Part shown: piece after piece, positions 25,786-34,493 of the stretch | How the letters are laid out: each line of letters begins with the position of its first letter | Numbering within the stretch: the first letter of the stretch is position 1 | NCBI GenBank assembly: GCA_030612445.1 | Contig: JAUWNW010000003.1 | Coordinates: 1-53,355, forward strand | Direction: 5' to 3' | Length of the DNA stretch: 53,355 nucleotides | From: Candidatus Aminicenantota bacterium | GTDB lineage: Bacteria > Acidobacteriota > Aminicenantia > Aminicenantales > Aminicenantaceae | Position numbers and translations under genes: made by a program | The notes under the pieces: model-generated | Told to the model about the DNA's origin: nothing | The model's database searches: none | What the model saw: the letters and a program-made list of their open reading frames with translations, nothing else

Positions 25786-28700
25786 TTGAATAAACAACAT
25801 TCGTATCTGGATAACCTGACTCTAGAAGAAAAACGAGCTTTACTAAAAAAATTAACCCGTCAGAAGCTCAAAGCTTCTCCGCCTTTGTCTTTCCCCCTAT
25901 CTTACGGACAAAGAGCGCTCTGGTATATTCAACAGCTCAGGCCGGATAGTCCGGTTTATAATGTATGCCTGGCCTGGCAAATCCTGTCGGAACTCGACAT
26001 GCCTGCTTTGCAACGTACTTTTCAATGGCTGGTCGACCGCCATGCTTCCCTGCGTACAACCTACACAATTCACAAGCAGAAACCGGCCCAGATCGTTCAT
26101 CCTGAGGAAAAAGTATACTTCAAGATCCATCAAGCCTCAGAATTGAGCGCTATTGAGTTTGAGCGTGAGTTGGACCGTGAGGCCCACCGGCCGTTTGATC
26201 TGGAAAAAGGACCATTATTGCGGATCAATCTTTTTTTGCGCGAAGCCGGTAAACATATTTTACTGGTGTCTTTTCACCATATTGCTGTAGATCTTTGGTC
26301 ATCCACATTTATTTTTGATGAAATCAGCATTCTTTATCCGGCCGCAAAATCAGGCAAACACCCTCCTCTTCCCCCCACAGAAATCCAATATACCGACTAT
26401 GTCCGCTGGCAAAGAAAAATGTTGTCCGGGCCCGCAGGTGAGAAACTTTGGCGGTACTGGCAAAAACAACTTGCCGAAGATATAAAGCCGCTTGATCTTC
26501 CCATTCAATTGAATCGATCGGCCCATAATTCATTTGTAGGGACAATATTCCCTTTTAAAATTGACCAGGGTCTGACTACTCGGATCAGGCAACTTGCAAA
26601 GGATCTACATTTGACATTATTTATGGTTCTACTGACCGGTTTTTTTACTTTACTTCATCGATACAGCCGCCAGGAGGTTATTTCCCTTAGATCTCTTACC
26701 GTGGGGCGCAGCCGAGCGGATTTTGAAAAAATTATCGGTTTTTTTGCTAATCCCGTAATCCTAAGAACGGATTTTTCGCGCCAGCCTAAATTTAAAGATA
26801 TTTTTAACCAGGTTCGGCAAACCGTTTCCAAAGCGATCGAGCATCAGGATTTTCCTTTTGAACTGCTTATGGAAAAAATGCGCTTCGGACGGGACAGTAG
26901 TTCTAATCCAAATCCTGAGGTAATGTTTATTCTGCAGACACCACAACGATTTGTTTCCGTTAGAAGAGCTAAAAGCCAGTTATCTCAAACCGGAGTCTTT
27001 GCTCCTGGAAAAACTGGGATTCGTATTGATCTTGGTGGTCTGGTAGTGGAAAAATACAATCCCAAACCCCGGGTTACTTTGAACAATCTGGCATTAGAAA
27101 TGACCGAAGTCGGCCGTGAGATCTCCGGGGCAATACATTATCGCACAGATATGTTTCTCCCACAGTCAATAGCCAATATGGCAGTGCACTTAAACGAGCT
27201 GCTGGAATATATGGTCAACAATCTCGATAAACCAGTAGCAAGTTTTGTTCCTAAAGGAGGCCTGCCGCAATCTTCGTCTAAGCTTTCCAATCAAGAAAAA
27301 ACACAGGAACCGACAAACAAGCCTGTTTTTTTGCCGCAGACTTTTACTGTTCCCCGAAATCCTACGGAAGAAAAGCTGGTGGAAATATGGCAGGAAGTCC
27401 TGGGTAAAAAAGAAATAAGTATCTTCGATAATTTCTTTGAACTGGGTGGGACTTCATTACAGGCACTTCAGCTTATAACTCTAATCAGAGAAAGGCTACA
27501 GATTGAGATTACTTTGCGTAGGCTTTTTGAAGTCAGAACAATTGTCGGACTGGCAGAAATAATACAAAATGAAGAACTCGTTTTGCAGTCCCCCCCGATC
27601 GAACCTGTTTGGCGGGATGGAGAGCTTCCACTTTCCTTTTCCCAGGAACGTCTGTGGTTCTTGGATCAACTGACTGGAGGGAATGTTTTTTACAACATTC
27701 CAGTTGCAGTCCGGCTATCTGGTCCGGTCAACATGAATATCCTGAAAAAAAGCCTCAACGAAATTATTCGGCGCCATGAAGTGCTGCGTACTTCATTTAT
27801 TAGCAAAGACGGATCCCCGGTCCAGGTAATAGCCTCCTCTCTTTTATTAAAGATTCTGCTGACGGATATCAGCCATCTGACTGATAAGGAACAGGAATAT
27901 GAGACCCGGAGGCTTACCTCAGAAGAAGCAAGAAAACCCTTTGATCTGAAAAAAGGCCCGTTGATACGCCTTAAACTCGTAAAATTGAAAGAAAATGAGC
28001 ACCTTGCCCTGCTGACAATGCACCACATTATATCGGACGGATGGTCTTTAGGAATATTTGTCCGGGAATTTTGCCAACTATATGCAGTATTTTTGCTGGG
28101 CAAAACTTCTCCCCTTCCCGAAATACTTATTCAATTCGCGGATTTTGCGCTCTGGCAAAGACAGTGGCTGCAGGGAAAAGTATTGGAACATAAAATATCC
28201 TTCTGGAAAGAAAGATTAAAAAACATCCCGATTCTGGATCTTCCATCAGACCGGCCTCGACCGGCCCTTCAAAGCTATAAAGGAGCCTCCCTACATTTTG
28301 AGATTTCTCCCTCTTTAGCCAGGTCTCTTAAAAAGACAAGTGGGGTAGAAGGAGTCACACTCTATATGACTCTGGTTGCAGTATTCCAAACTCTGCTCCA
28401 TCGATATACACAGCAGGATGATATTGTGATCGGTTTTCCCGTTTCCGGACGGGACCGGATCGAAACCGAAGGATTGATTGGTTGTTTTATTAATATGCTT
28501 GTCTTGCGGGTAGATTTCTCAGGTGACCCGAGTTTTCGAGAATTATTAGGGCGGGTTCGGGAAGTCGCTCTGGAAGCTTATACACACAAGGATCTTCCCT
28601 TTGAAAAACTTGTGGAAATTCTCCAACCGGAAAGAGATCTAAGCCGTGAACCGCTTTTCCAGATAATGTTCGCTTTGCAAAATATGATCTTGCCTTCTCT

Positions 28701-31545
28701 TGATATTCCGGGAGGCCCCTCCTTAACCGTGTTGGAAACAGAAAAAGAGACCACCAGATATGACCTTACTTTTTTCATTACCGAAGTCGATGCTAAACTT
28801 ATGGGAATGGTAGAATTTAATACTGACCTGTTTGATAAATCCACTATAATTCGTATGATTGGACATTTTAAGGTACTGTTAAAAGCAATCGTCACAAATC
28901 CGGAGCAAAAAATAGCGAAGCTGCCGCTGTTAACTCAAACGGAAAAAATCCAAATCCTGAAGGAATGGAATAACACCCGGAGAGATTATGCTTTTAATAC
29001 CACAGTGTCCGAATTATTCGAATTCCAGGCAAAAAACACTCCGGATTCCATAGCAGTGGAAACAAAAGATAAACAATTAAGCTATAGCGAACTGGACCGG
29101 CAAACCGACCTGTTATCACACCTGCTGCAATCCTTAGGGGCCGGCCCTGATGTACTGGTAGGTATCTGTATGGAACGATCCATAGATATGGTAGTGAGTA
29201 TTTTCGGGATTTTAAAAACCGGTGCCGCCTATGTACCAATGAACCCCTCTTTACCACCCCGACGCTTGCAATTTATACTTGAAGATACTCGGATGCCCCT
29301 GCTTTTAACTGAAAATAAAAACACCGCCAGCTGGTTAGAAGCAAATAAAAACAAGGAAAAACTTAAAATAATATATCTTGACGAAGAACGGGAACTTTTT
29401 TCTCTGCCGGAAAAAAACAAGCTCAAAAATCCTTCAAAAGCGGATAACCTGGCCTATGTCATTTATACTTCGGGAACAACAGGCCGCCCTAAAGGTACTT
29501 TAGTTACTAATGAAGCGATGCTTAACTATCTCTATTGGTGCTGTGAAACCTATAATCCTCAGGCTGGAAATGGAATCTTCCTGTTTTCCTCACTGGATTT
29601 TGATTTTTCCATCACCAGTATATTCAGTCCTCTAATAACCGGGCAAAGACTGGTACTTGCAGCGCCTGCCTCCCAGGAAGCAATAACCGTCGGCTTGAAC
29701 GATTCTGCTGCGGACTGGAGCCTGCTCAAGCTAACTCCATTACATGCCCAGACTCTTGGGGAAACACTAGGGGATAAATACTCATCTCGAGTACGGACTC
29801 TTGTCCTGGGTGGAGAAGAACTCAAGACCGCACATATCGCATCATGGTTAAAATGGGATAAAACTCCAGTAATATTTAATGAATACGGTCCTACTGAAGC
29901 CACAGTAGGTTGTTGTGTTTATAAAGTCCCGTCTAATATAAAAAAAATCAGTACTATTCCCATTGGCAGGCCTATAGCAAACTCTCAACTATACATTCTC
30001 GACCGATATATGAACCCGGTTCCTATCGGTATTCCAGGCGAGCTGTATATCGGAGGCAGGGGACTGGCAAAAGGATATCTAAACCGCCCGCAATTGACAA
30101 AAAAACATTTTGTCGCTAACCCGTTTATTGAGAAAAAACAGATTCGGCTTTTCCGCTCTGGAGATAGGGCACGTTACCTGTCTGATGGTAACGTCGAGTT
30201 TTTGGGCCGCATGGACAATCAAATAAAAATCAGAGGCTACCGCATAGAACCGGGTGAGATTGAATATGCCCTGGCTGAACATCCGGAGGTAAAACAAGCA
30301 GCGGTTGTGCTTTGTAAACATACTGATGGAGAGAAATATCTGGCCGCGTACATTGTCACCCACAATTCCCTGAAATTAAGCCCCGGTCTTATGCGAAACT
30401 TTTTACAAATCCGTTTGCCTGAATATATGTTACCTAATACTATCTTTCAGATAGATAAAATGCCTGTAACCAAAGCAGGTAAGCTCGACTATCAAAAACT
30501 CCCTGCCCCCGGACCTGCAGATCAGCACATGGGGCAAAAGTGTATTCCGCCCCGCAACCCGACTGAAGAAAAAATAGCTTCACTCTGGAAAAAACATCTG
30601 GTCATAAAGAATGTCGGGATTTTTGACAATTATTTTGACCTTGGGGGACACTCATTATCAGCCGTAAGCCTTGTTTCCAGATTAAGAGAAGAATTCAAAC
30701 AGGACCTACCCCTGCTGGTTCTTTATACAGCACCTACTATTGCGGACCTGGCCTCCTATATAGACACAAAAATAATACCCTCCCCTTTAGTTCCATCCGC
30801 TGCCTCTTTTCCAACTCAAATAGTGACTATGCAGAGCGGAACAGATTACTCTCCTCTGTTTTTTGTCCACCCTACCGGCGGAGGAGTTTCCAGTTACCAA
30901 AATTTAATCCAGGCTTTGGACATGAACCTCCCGGTTTACGGAATTCAATCGCGAGCTATCAGTGGGGCAGTTGAAGAACATGGTTCGATTGAATCCATGG
31001 GTCGAGAATATGCCCGCCTGGCCCTTACTCAACAGCCGCAGGGGCCTTATTTTCTACTTGGCTGGTCTATGGGCGGCCTGATTGCTTTCTCCATGGCTTC
31101 AGCACTAGAAAAAGAGGGAGAAAAAGTAGCTTTTCTGGGGCTTCTGGATACCTATCTTTCCCAACCTGGCGCAGATTTCCCCCAGGAAACAGACAGTTTA
31201 AACCTGGAGTCTCTCCTGCCCTCTCAGCATCTTCACCAGATTCCCCTCCCATACCTTGAATTCTTAAGCCAAAAGCTTAAACTTGTAGAAATACACAACC
31301 GGTTGATAAAGTCTTTTGTTCCCCCTAAAATTAATGCCCCAGTACATATCTGGTCAGCAGAGGAAAGTCTGAAAAATCCAGCCAACACAGGAAAAAACCA
31401 GTTGGATCATTATACGAATGGGCAGGTCCATAGAGATAAAATCGAGGGCGACCATTTTTCCATCCTGCTTACTCCTAATATTGATAATCTGGCAAAAAAG
31501 ATAGCTGGGATACTGCAGAATATTGCCAAGGAAAACCTAAAATAA
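25786..31545 (+). CDS. Nonribosomal peptide synthetase, C-PCP-C-A-PCP-TE
   Basis: A 1,919-residue NRPS. C1 (about 18-460) has HHIAVDLWS (H164-H165, D169). PCP1 has Ser557 in LGGTSLQ, and there is no adenylation domain in this first module. C2 (about 605-1050) has MHHIISDGWSLG (LCL-like). The A domain (about 1070-1566) has YTSGTTGRPKGT, YGPTEA and the A10 Lys1566 in TKAGKLD. PCP2 has Ser1623 in LGGHSLSA. The TE has Ser1761 in GWSMGG and His1890 in EGDHFS. Reading the ten binding-pocket positions against GrsA gives D-F-T-K-V-G-E-V-G-K, closest to asparagine codes (DLTKLGEVGK). The order suggests that a PKS acyl chain is passed to C1 and released by the TE. PCP1 must be loaded in trans or be a pass-through. 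TTG start, one base after the PKS. Confidence 0.95.
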   Translation: MNKQHSYLDNLTLEEKRALLKKLTRQKLKASPPLSFPLSYGQRALWYIQQLRPDSPVYNVCLAWQILSELDMPALQRTFQWLVDRHASLRTTYTIHKQKPAQIVHPEEKVYFKIHQASELSAIEFERELDREAHRPFDLEKGPLLRINLFLREAGKHILLVSFHHIAVDLWSSTFIFDEISILYPAAKSGKHPPLPPTEIQYTDYVRWQRKMLSGPAGEKLWRYWQKQLAEDIKPLDLPIQLNRSAHNSFVGTIFPFKIDQGLTTRIRQLAKDLHLTLFMVLLTGFFTLLHRYSRQEVISLRSLTVGRSRADFEKIIGFFANPVILRTDFSRQPKFKDIFNQVRQTVSKAIEHQDFPFELLMEKMRFGRDSSSNPNPEVMFILQTPQRFVSVRRAKSQLSQTGVFAPGKTGIRIDLGGLVVEKYNPKPRVTLNNLALEMTEVGREISGAIHYRTDMFLPQSIANMAVHLNELLEYMVNNLDKPVASFVPKGGLPQSSSKLSNQEKTQEPTNKPVFLPQTFTVPRNPTEEKLVEIWQEVLGKKEISIFDNFFELGGTSLQALQLITLIRERLQIEITLRRLFEVRTIVGLAEIIQNEELVLQSPPIEPVWRDGELPLSFSQERLWFLDQLTGGNVFYNIPVAVRLSGPVNMNILKKSLNEIIRRHEVLRTSFISKDGSPVQVIASSLLLKILLTDISHLTDKEQEYETRRLTSEEARKPFDLKKGPLIRLKLVKLKENEHLALLTMHHIISDGWSLGIFVREFCQLYAVFLLGKTSPLPEILIQFADFALWQRQWLQGKVLEHKISFWKERLKNIPILDLPSDRPRPALQSYKGASLHFEISPSLARSLKKTSGVEGVTLYMTLVAVFQTLLHRYTQQDDIVIGFPVSGRDRIETEGLIGCFINMLVLRVDFSGDPSFRELLGRVREVALEAYTHKDLPFEKLVEILQPERDLSREPLFQIMFALQNMILPSLDIPGGPSLTVLETEKETTRYDLTFFITEVDAKLMGMVEFNTDLFDKSTIIRMIGHFKVLLKAIVTNPEQKIAKLPLLTQTEKIQILKEWNNTRRDYAFNTTVSELFEFQAKNTPDSIAVETKDKQLSYSELDRQTDLLSHLLQSLGAGPDVLVGICMERSIDMVVSIFGILKTGAAYVPMNPSLPPRRLQFILEDTRMPLLLTENKNTASWLEANKNKEKLKIIYLDEERELFSLPEKNKLKNPSKADNLAYVIYTSGTTGRPKGTLVTNEAMLNYLYWCCETYNPQAGNGIFLFSSLDFDFSITSIFSPLITGQRLVLAAPASQEAITVGLNDSAADWSLLKLTPLHAQTLGETLGDKYSSRVRTLVLGGEELKTAHIASWLKWDKTPVIFNEYGPTEATVGCCVYKVPSNIKKISTIPIGRPIANSQLYILDRYMNPVPIGIPGELYIGGRGLAKGYLNRPQLTKKHFVANPFIEKKQIRLFRSGDRARYLSDGNVEFLGRMDNQIKIRGYRIEPGEIEYALAEHPEVKQAAVVLCKHTDGEKYLAAYIVTHNSLKLSPGLMRNFLQIRLPEYMLPNTIFQIDKMPVTKAGKLDYQKLPAPGPADQHMGQKCIPPRNPTEEKIASLWKKHLVIKNVGIFDNYFDLGGHSLSAVSLVSRLREEFKQDLPLLVLYTAPTIADLASYIDTKIIPSPLVPSAASFPTQIVTMQSGTDYSPLFFVHPTGGGVSSYQNLIQALDMNLPVYGIQSRAISGAVEEHGSIESMGREYARLALTQQPQGPYFLLGWSMGGLIAFSMASALEKEGEKVAFLGLLDTYLSQPGADFPQETDSLNLESLLPSQHLHQIPLPYLEFLSQKLKLVEIHNRLIKSFVPPKINAPVHIWSAEESLKNPANTGKNQLDHYTNGQVHRDKIEGDHFSILLTPNIDNLAKKIAGILQNIAKENLK

Positions 31546-32271
31546 GTGAATAGTTCAATAAGACTCGGATTAAATGCTATTCATGTGTGGAGGGCATCTC
31601 TGGAGATAAAAAAGAAAGATATTCAAGTTTTCAAGCGCCTGCTTACTCCGGATGAAAAAGAAAGGGCCGACCGTTTTTGTTTTGAAAAAGACCAGGCTAA
31701 TTTTATAACAGGCAGGGCGATACTCCGCACCCTGTTAGGCAGATATACGAACCAGTCTCCAGCTGATATTAAATTTAAATATAACTCCTATGGAAAACCT
31801 TTATTAAAAAAGCAAGTTCAAAGCCCTCCCTTTAATTTCAACCTATCCCATTCAGGTGGAAAAGTGTTGTATGCTTTTTCCCGGGGGATTCCTCTGGGGA
31901 TCGACCTGGAAAAAATGAAGCCGGATATTGATTTTGCCGCTATTGCCCAACGGTTTTTCTCTCACGGGGAAGTATCAAGCTTGTTCTCTCTGAAAAAATC
32001 AGACAGAGTTGAAGCTTTTTACGCCTGCTGGACAAGGAAAGAAGCATTTATAAAAGCTATGGAAATGGGTTTGTCTCTGGAACTGGATAAATTTAATGTT
32101 TCTTTACGACCGGGAGAACCTGCCCGACTGATAAGTATAAAATCCCAAAACCAAAATACTCGAAACTGGTCGTTATATGATCTGAATGTCTTTCGCGGTT
32201 TCAAAGCCTGCCTGGCTGTAAGATCCAGGAATATCATAATTTCATATTATTTATGGGATTCCACCTGCTAA
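31546..32271 (+). CDS. Sfp-type 4'-phosphopantetheinyl transferase (copy 1)
   Basis: A 241-residue PPTase with the Sfp-family order: GKPLLKK, FNLSHSGGKVLYA, GIDLEKMKPDIDF (Mg-binding Asp and Glu), FFSHGEV and WTRKEAFIKAMEMGL. It moves the phosphopantetheine arm of CoA to the Ser of ACP/PCP domains, turning the PKS and NRPS on. Its GTG start abuts the NRPS stop with no gap, so it is the third gene of the PKS-NRPS operon. A second copy lies at 48782-49495 (about 22 differences over ~220 aligned residues). Confidence 0.95.
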   Translation: MNSSIRLGLNAIHVWRASLEIKKKDIQVFKRLLTPDEKERADRFCFEKDQANFITGRAILRTLLGRYTNQSPADIKFKYNSYGKPLLKKQVQSPPFNFNLSHSGGKVLYAFSRGIPLGIDLEKMKPDIDFAAIAQRFFSHGEVSSLFSLKKSDRVEAFYACWTRKEAFIKAMEMGLSLELDKFNVSLRPGEPARLISIKSQNQNTRNWSLYDLNVFRGFKACLAVRSRNIIISYYLWDSTC

Positions 32272-32353
32272 ACCTCCTCTCAAACAGAGATAGAGATGTT
32301 AACTTTTTGTGTTTGTGTTTTATGTTTATTTCATCTAATATAAAAAGTTAATT

Positions 32354-33748
32354 ATGCGATTTTTTAAAAAAATCACTTTTCTATTATTTCTAATCCTTTC
32401 TTGTTGGTCAGTTTCCTTTTCCCAGACAGGCACTAATACTAAAACCTACTCTTTAGAATCAGCTATACAAACGGCCAAGGCCCAAAACCCACTTGGAAAA
32501 GCCACTGAATTTGAAGTCCAGAAAGCTTTCTTCACCCTGAAAAAGACCCTTGCTCTGAAAAACACTCCCCAAATGAGATTCAACCTCTATTCAGGCCTGG
32601 TCCCAGAGGCCAGAGGGGATATTTTCTATTCCCCGGATAAAAGCGATGATCTGGACAACTTCGGACCTTTTATTAGGATGTCGTTTGACCTGGTGAAATC
32701 TATTTATACTTTTGGAAGAACATCATCAGCAATTGAAGCGGCGAGACAAGGCCTTTATATGGAAGAAGCGCGGAAAGACATAGTCCTGGAAACCCTGGCT
32801 TTTGAAACCGTCAAAGCCTACTGGGGATTATCCGCAGCCCTAAAAGCTGAATCCCTGGGCGAAGATATGAAAAAAAACTATAAAAAATTTCTGAACGAAG
32901 TAGAAGAACGGGTTCAGGATGAAGAATCCGAAGTTGATGACCTGGATCTTTTTGAAGTCAGAATCTTCAACTACTCGGTGGAAGAAATGGTACAGGAGAG
33001 CCATAAGCTCAAGACTCTGTCGACAAAAGTATTCAACTCGCTTTTAAATCTTGAATTAAACCAGGCGGTTTCAATTTCAAATGAACCCACCCCGCTTTTT
33101 ATGTTTAGTGAAAATAATTTAAGCGATGTGATCAGTTTGGCCGAAAAATTAAGGCCTGAGGCCAGAGCCCTGAATTCCGCTCTTTTTGCCCTTCAAGCCC
33201 GGATCGATCTGGCAAAAAGCCATCGGCTTCCGGTTATCTTCCTGGCAGCAGGACTGGGATATGCTTATTCTCCCAATCGGGCGGACCAGACCAATCCATT
33301 TGTCCTTGACAGTTTCAATTACAAGAGAGTTGGGGCTGCGTTTGGCCTGAAATGGGATGCGAATATTTCTCTGTATAATATTGAAATTCAAAAGACCAAA
33401 TCGGAATATAAAGCGATTCTGGAAAAACATAATGCCTTAAAATCCAGGATTGGAGTAGAAGTTAACCAGGCTTTTGCCGAAGCAGAAAAAAACGCTGTTC
33501 TGCTGTCGGAAGCAAGAAAAGCTTTAAAGTCAGCCAAGTCCTGGATTAGATTAAACATAGAGAACTGGGAGTTGGGAATCGGGGATGTCTTCAGAATGAT
33601 CAGGGCATATGAAGCATATTACCGTTTTCTAAGGTTGGAAATCGAGCGAGAATACCAGAACCATGTCTCTCTTGCCAGGCTGGCATTTGTAATAGGGGAC
33701 ATTAATATTTATCAAAAATGGGTAAAAAATGGCAAGGTTTTCTTTTAA
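32354..33748 (+). CDS. TolC-family outer-membrane efflux protein
   Basis: A 464-residue protein with signal peptide (KKITFLLFLILSCWSVSFSQ). It shows the duplicated TolC pattern of long amphipathic helices: YSLESAIQTAKAQNPLGKA at the N terminus, a central ISLAEKLRPEARAL-like second start, and helices rich in Glu/Lys/Ala. It would form a trimeric channel across the outer membrane and periplasm. The MlaC-like gene overlaps its 3' end by 20 bases. No HlyD/MacA-type adaptor or ABC pump is present in the window; the adjacent pump is of the MMPL type. It probably exports the PKS-NRPS product, which is inferred from position. Confidence 0.86.
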   Translation: MRFFKKITFLLFLILSCWSVSFSQTGTNTKTYSLESAIQTAKAQNPLGKATEFEVQKAFFTLKKTLALKNTPQMRFNLYSGLVPEARGDIFYSPDKSDDLDNFGPFIRMSFDLVKSIYTFGRTSSAIEAARQGLYMEEARKDIVLETLAFETVKAYWGLSAALKAESLGEDMKKNYKKFLNEVEERVQDEESEVDDLDLFEVRIFNYSVEEMVQESHKLKTLSTKVFNSLLNLELNQAVSISNEPTPLFMFSENNLSDVISLAEKLRPEARALNSALFALQARIDLAKSHRLPVIFLAAGLGYAYSPNRADQTNPFVLDSFNYKRVGAAFGLKWDANISLYNIEIQKTKSEYKAILEKHNALKSRIGVEVNQAFAEAEKNAVLLSEARKALKSAKSWIRLNIENWELGIGDVFRMIRAYEAYYRFLRLEIEREYQNHVSLARLAFVIGDINIYQKWVKNGKVFF

Positions 33749-34355
33749 TAGATTGTTTACTTGGGGAGTATTGATCTCCCTGGGAACAGCCTTTAGTCTT
33801 TCCCCCCAATCCCCCCTGGAAATCATTAAAACCTCTAATCAGCAAGTACTTGAAATCTATAACGCCAATGAAAAGATAGATCATGCTCTTAAAAATGAAA
33901 TAATTCAGATTATTGAAAGCGTGACGGACCTGGACGAAATTTCAAACCGAACCACTTCCAGTTTCTGCTGCAATCTGAGCTCCGAGCAATGTGCAGAATT
34001 CAACCAGGTGTTTAAACAATTACTTAGAGCCTCTTCTATGAGCAAGGTGGGGAGATATCGTGCCGACCGGTTTGAATACCTGGAAGAAAAGATCGAAGGG
34101 AATAAGGCATTAGTTAAAACCACTGCTTATTACGAAGACGAATACCTGACCCTTGACTACCTGCTGGAATATAAAAATAACAAATGGAAAATAATCAATT
34201 ATGTAACTGATGATGTTGATACGATCAGAAACTACCGCAAGCAGTTCATTAGGCTATTTGCTAAATACACTTTTTCAGAAGTCATTGCTCGTTTGAACAA
34301 AAAGCTCTTAAGCCTGGAAGAAGAAGAAAATACACTTAACCTGGATAATTCATAA
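33729..34355 (+). CDS. MlaC/HpnM-like periplasmic lipid-binding protein
   Basis: A 208-residue exported protein with signal peptide (FTWGVLISLGTAFSLS). It fits the MlaC/Ttg2D/HpnM fold: helical N-terminal half with LEIIKTSNQQVLEIY, then VTDLDEISNRTTSSF, FNQVFKQLLRASSMSKVGRY, and strands such as YLTLDYLLEYKNNKWKIINYVTDDVDTI split by short loops. Members carry phospholipids or hopanoids through the periplasm. It overlaps the tolC-like gene by 20 bases. Its last six codons and stop lie inside the left end of a mobile element (34338-34489), so its natural C terminus was probably replaced on insertion. Confidence 0.8.
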   Translation: MARFSFNRLFTWGVLISLGTAFSLSPQSPLEIIKTSNQQVLEIYNANEKIDHALKNEIIQIIESVTDLDEISNRTTSSFCCNLSSEQCAEFNQVFKQLLRASSMSKVGRYRADRFEYLEEKIEGNKALVKTTAYYEDEYLTLDYLLEYKNNKWKIINYVTDDVDTIRNYRKQFIRLFAKYTFSEVIARLNKKLLSLEEEENTLNLDNS

Positions 34356-34489
34356 AAAATGTCAATTATAATAGAATATAACAATAGGAGAACAAAGTTA
34401 TTTGTGTACTCACCGAAAAAACTTATGTAATCTCTTGATATTACTTGTATTACGTGAAATATCGACATTTTTTATGAATTATTCAGGTT
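34338..34489. mobile_element. MITE-like element with 26-bp terminal inverted repeats (copy B)
   Basis: The left end (34338-34363) starts AACCTGGATAATTCATAAAA. The right end (34464-34489) is its reverse complement with one mismatch in 26. The 152-base element has no gene of its own. A TA flanks the inner 25-bp version on both sides, as expected of IS630/Tc1-type targets. It fills the gap between the MlaC-like and RND genes exactly, giving the stop codon of one and the leader of the next. Copy A at 14237 has related ends. Confidence 0.72.
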
Positions 34490-34493
34490 AGAG

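Noticed and set aside
19194-31545. Colibactin/xenocoumacin-type prodrug assembly
   Set aside because: There the acyl-D-Asn is made by the first module with an epimerase; here Asn is the last module, with TE and no epimerase.
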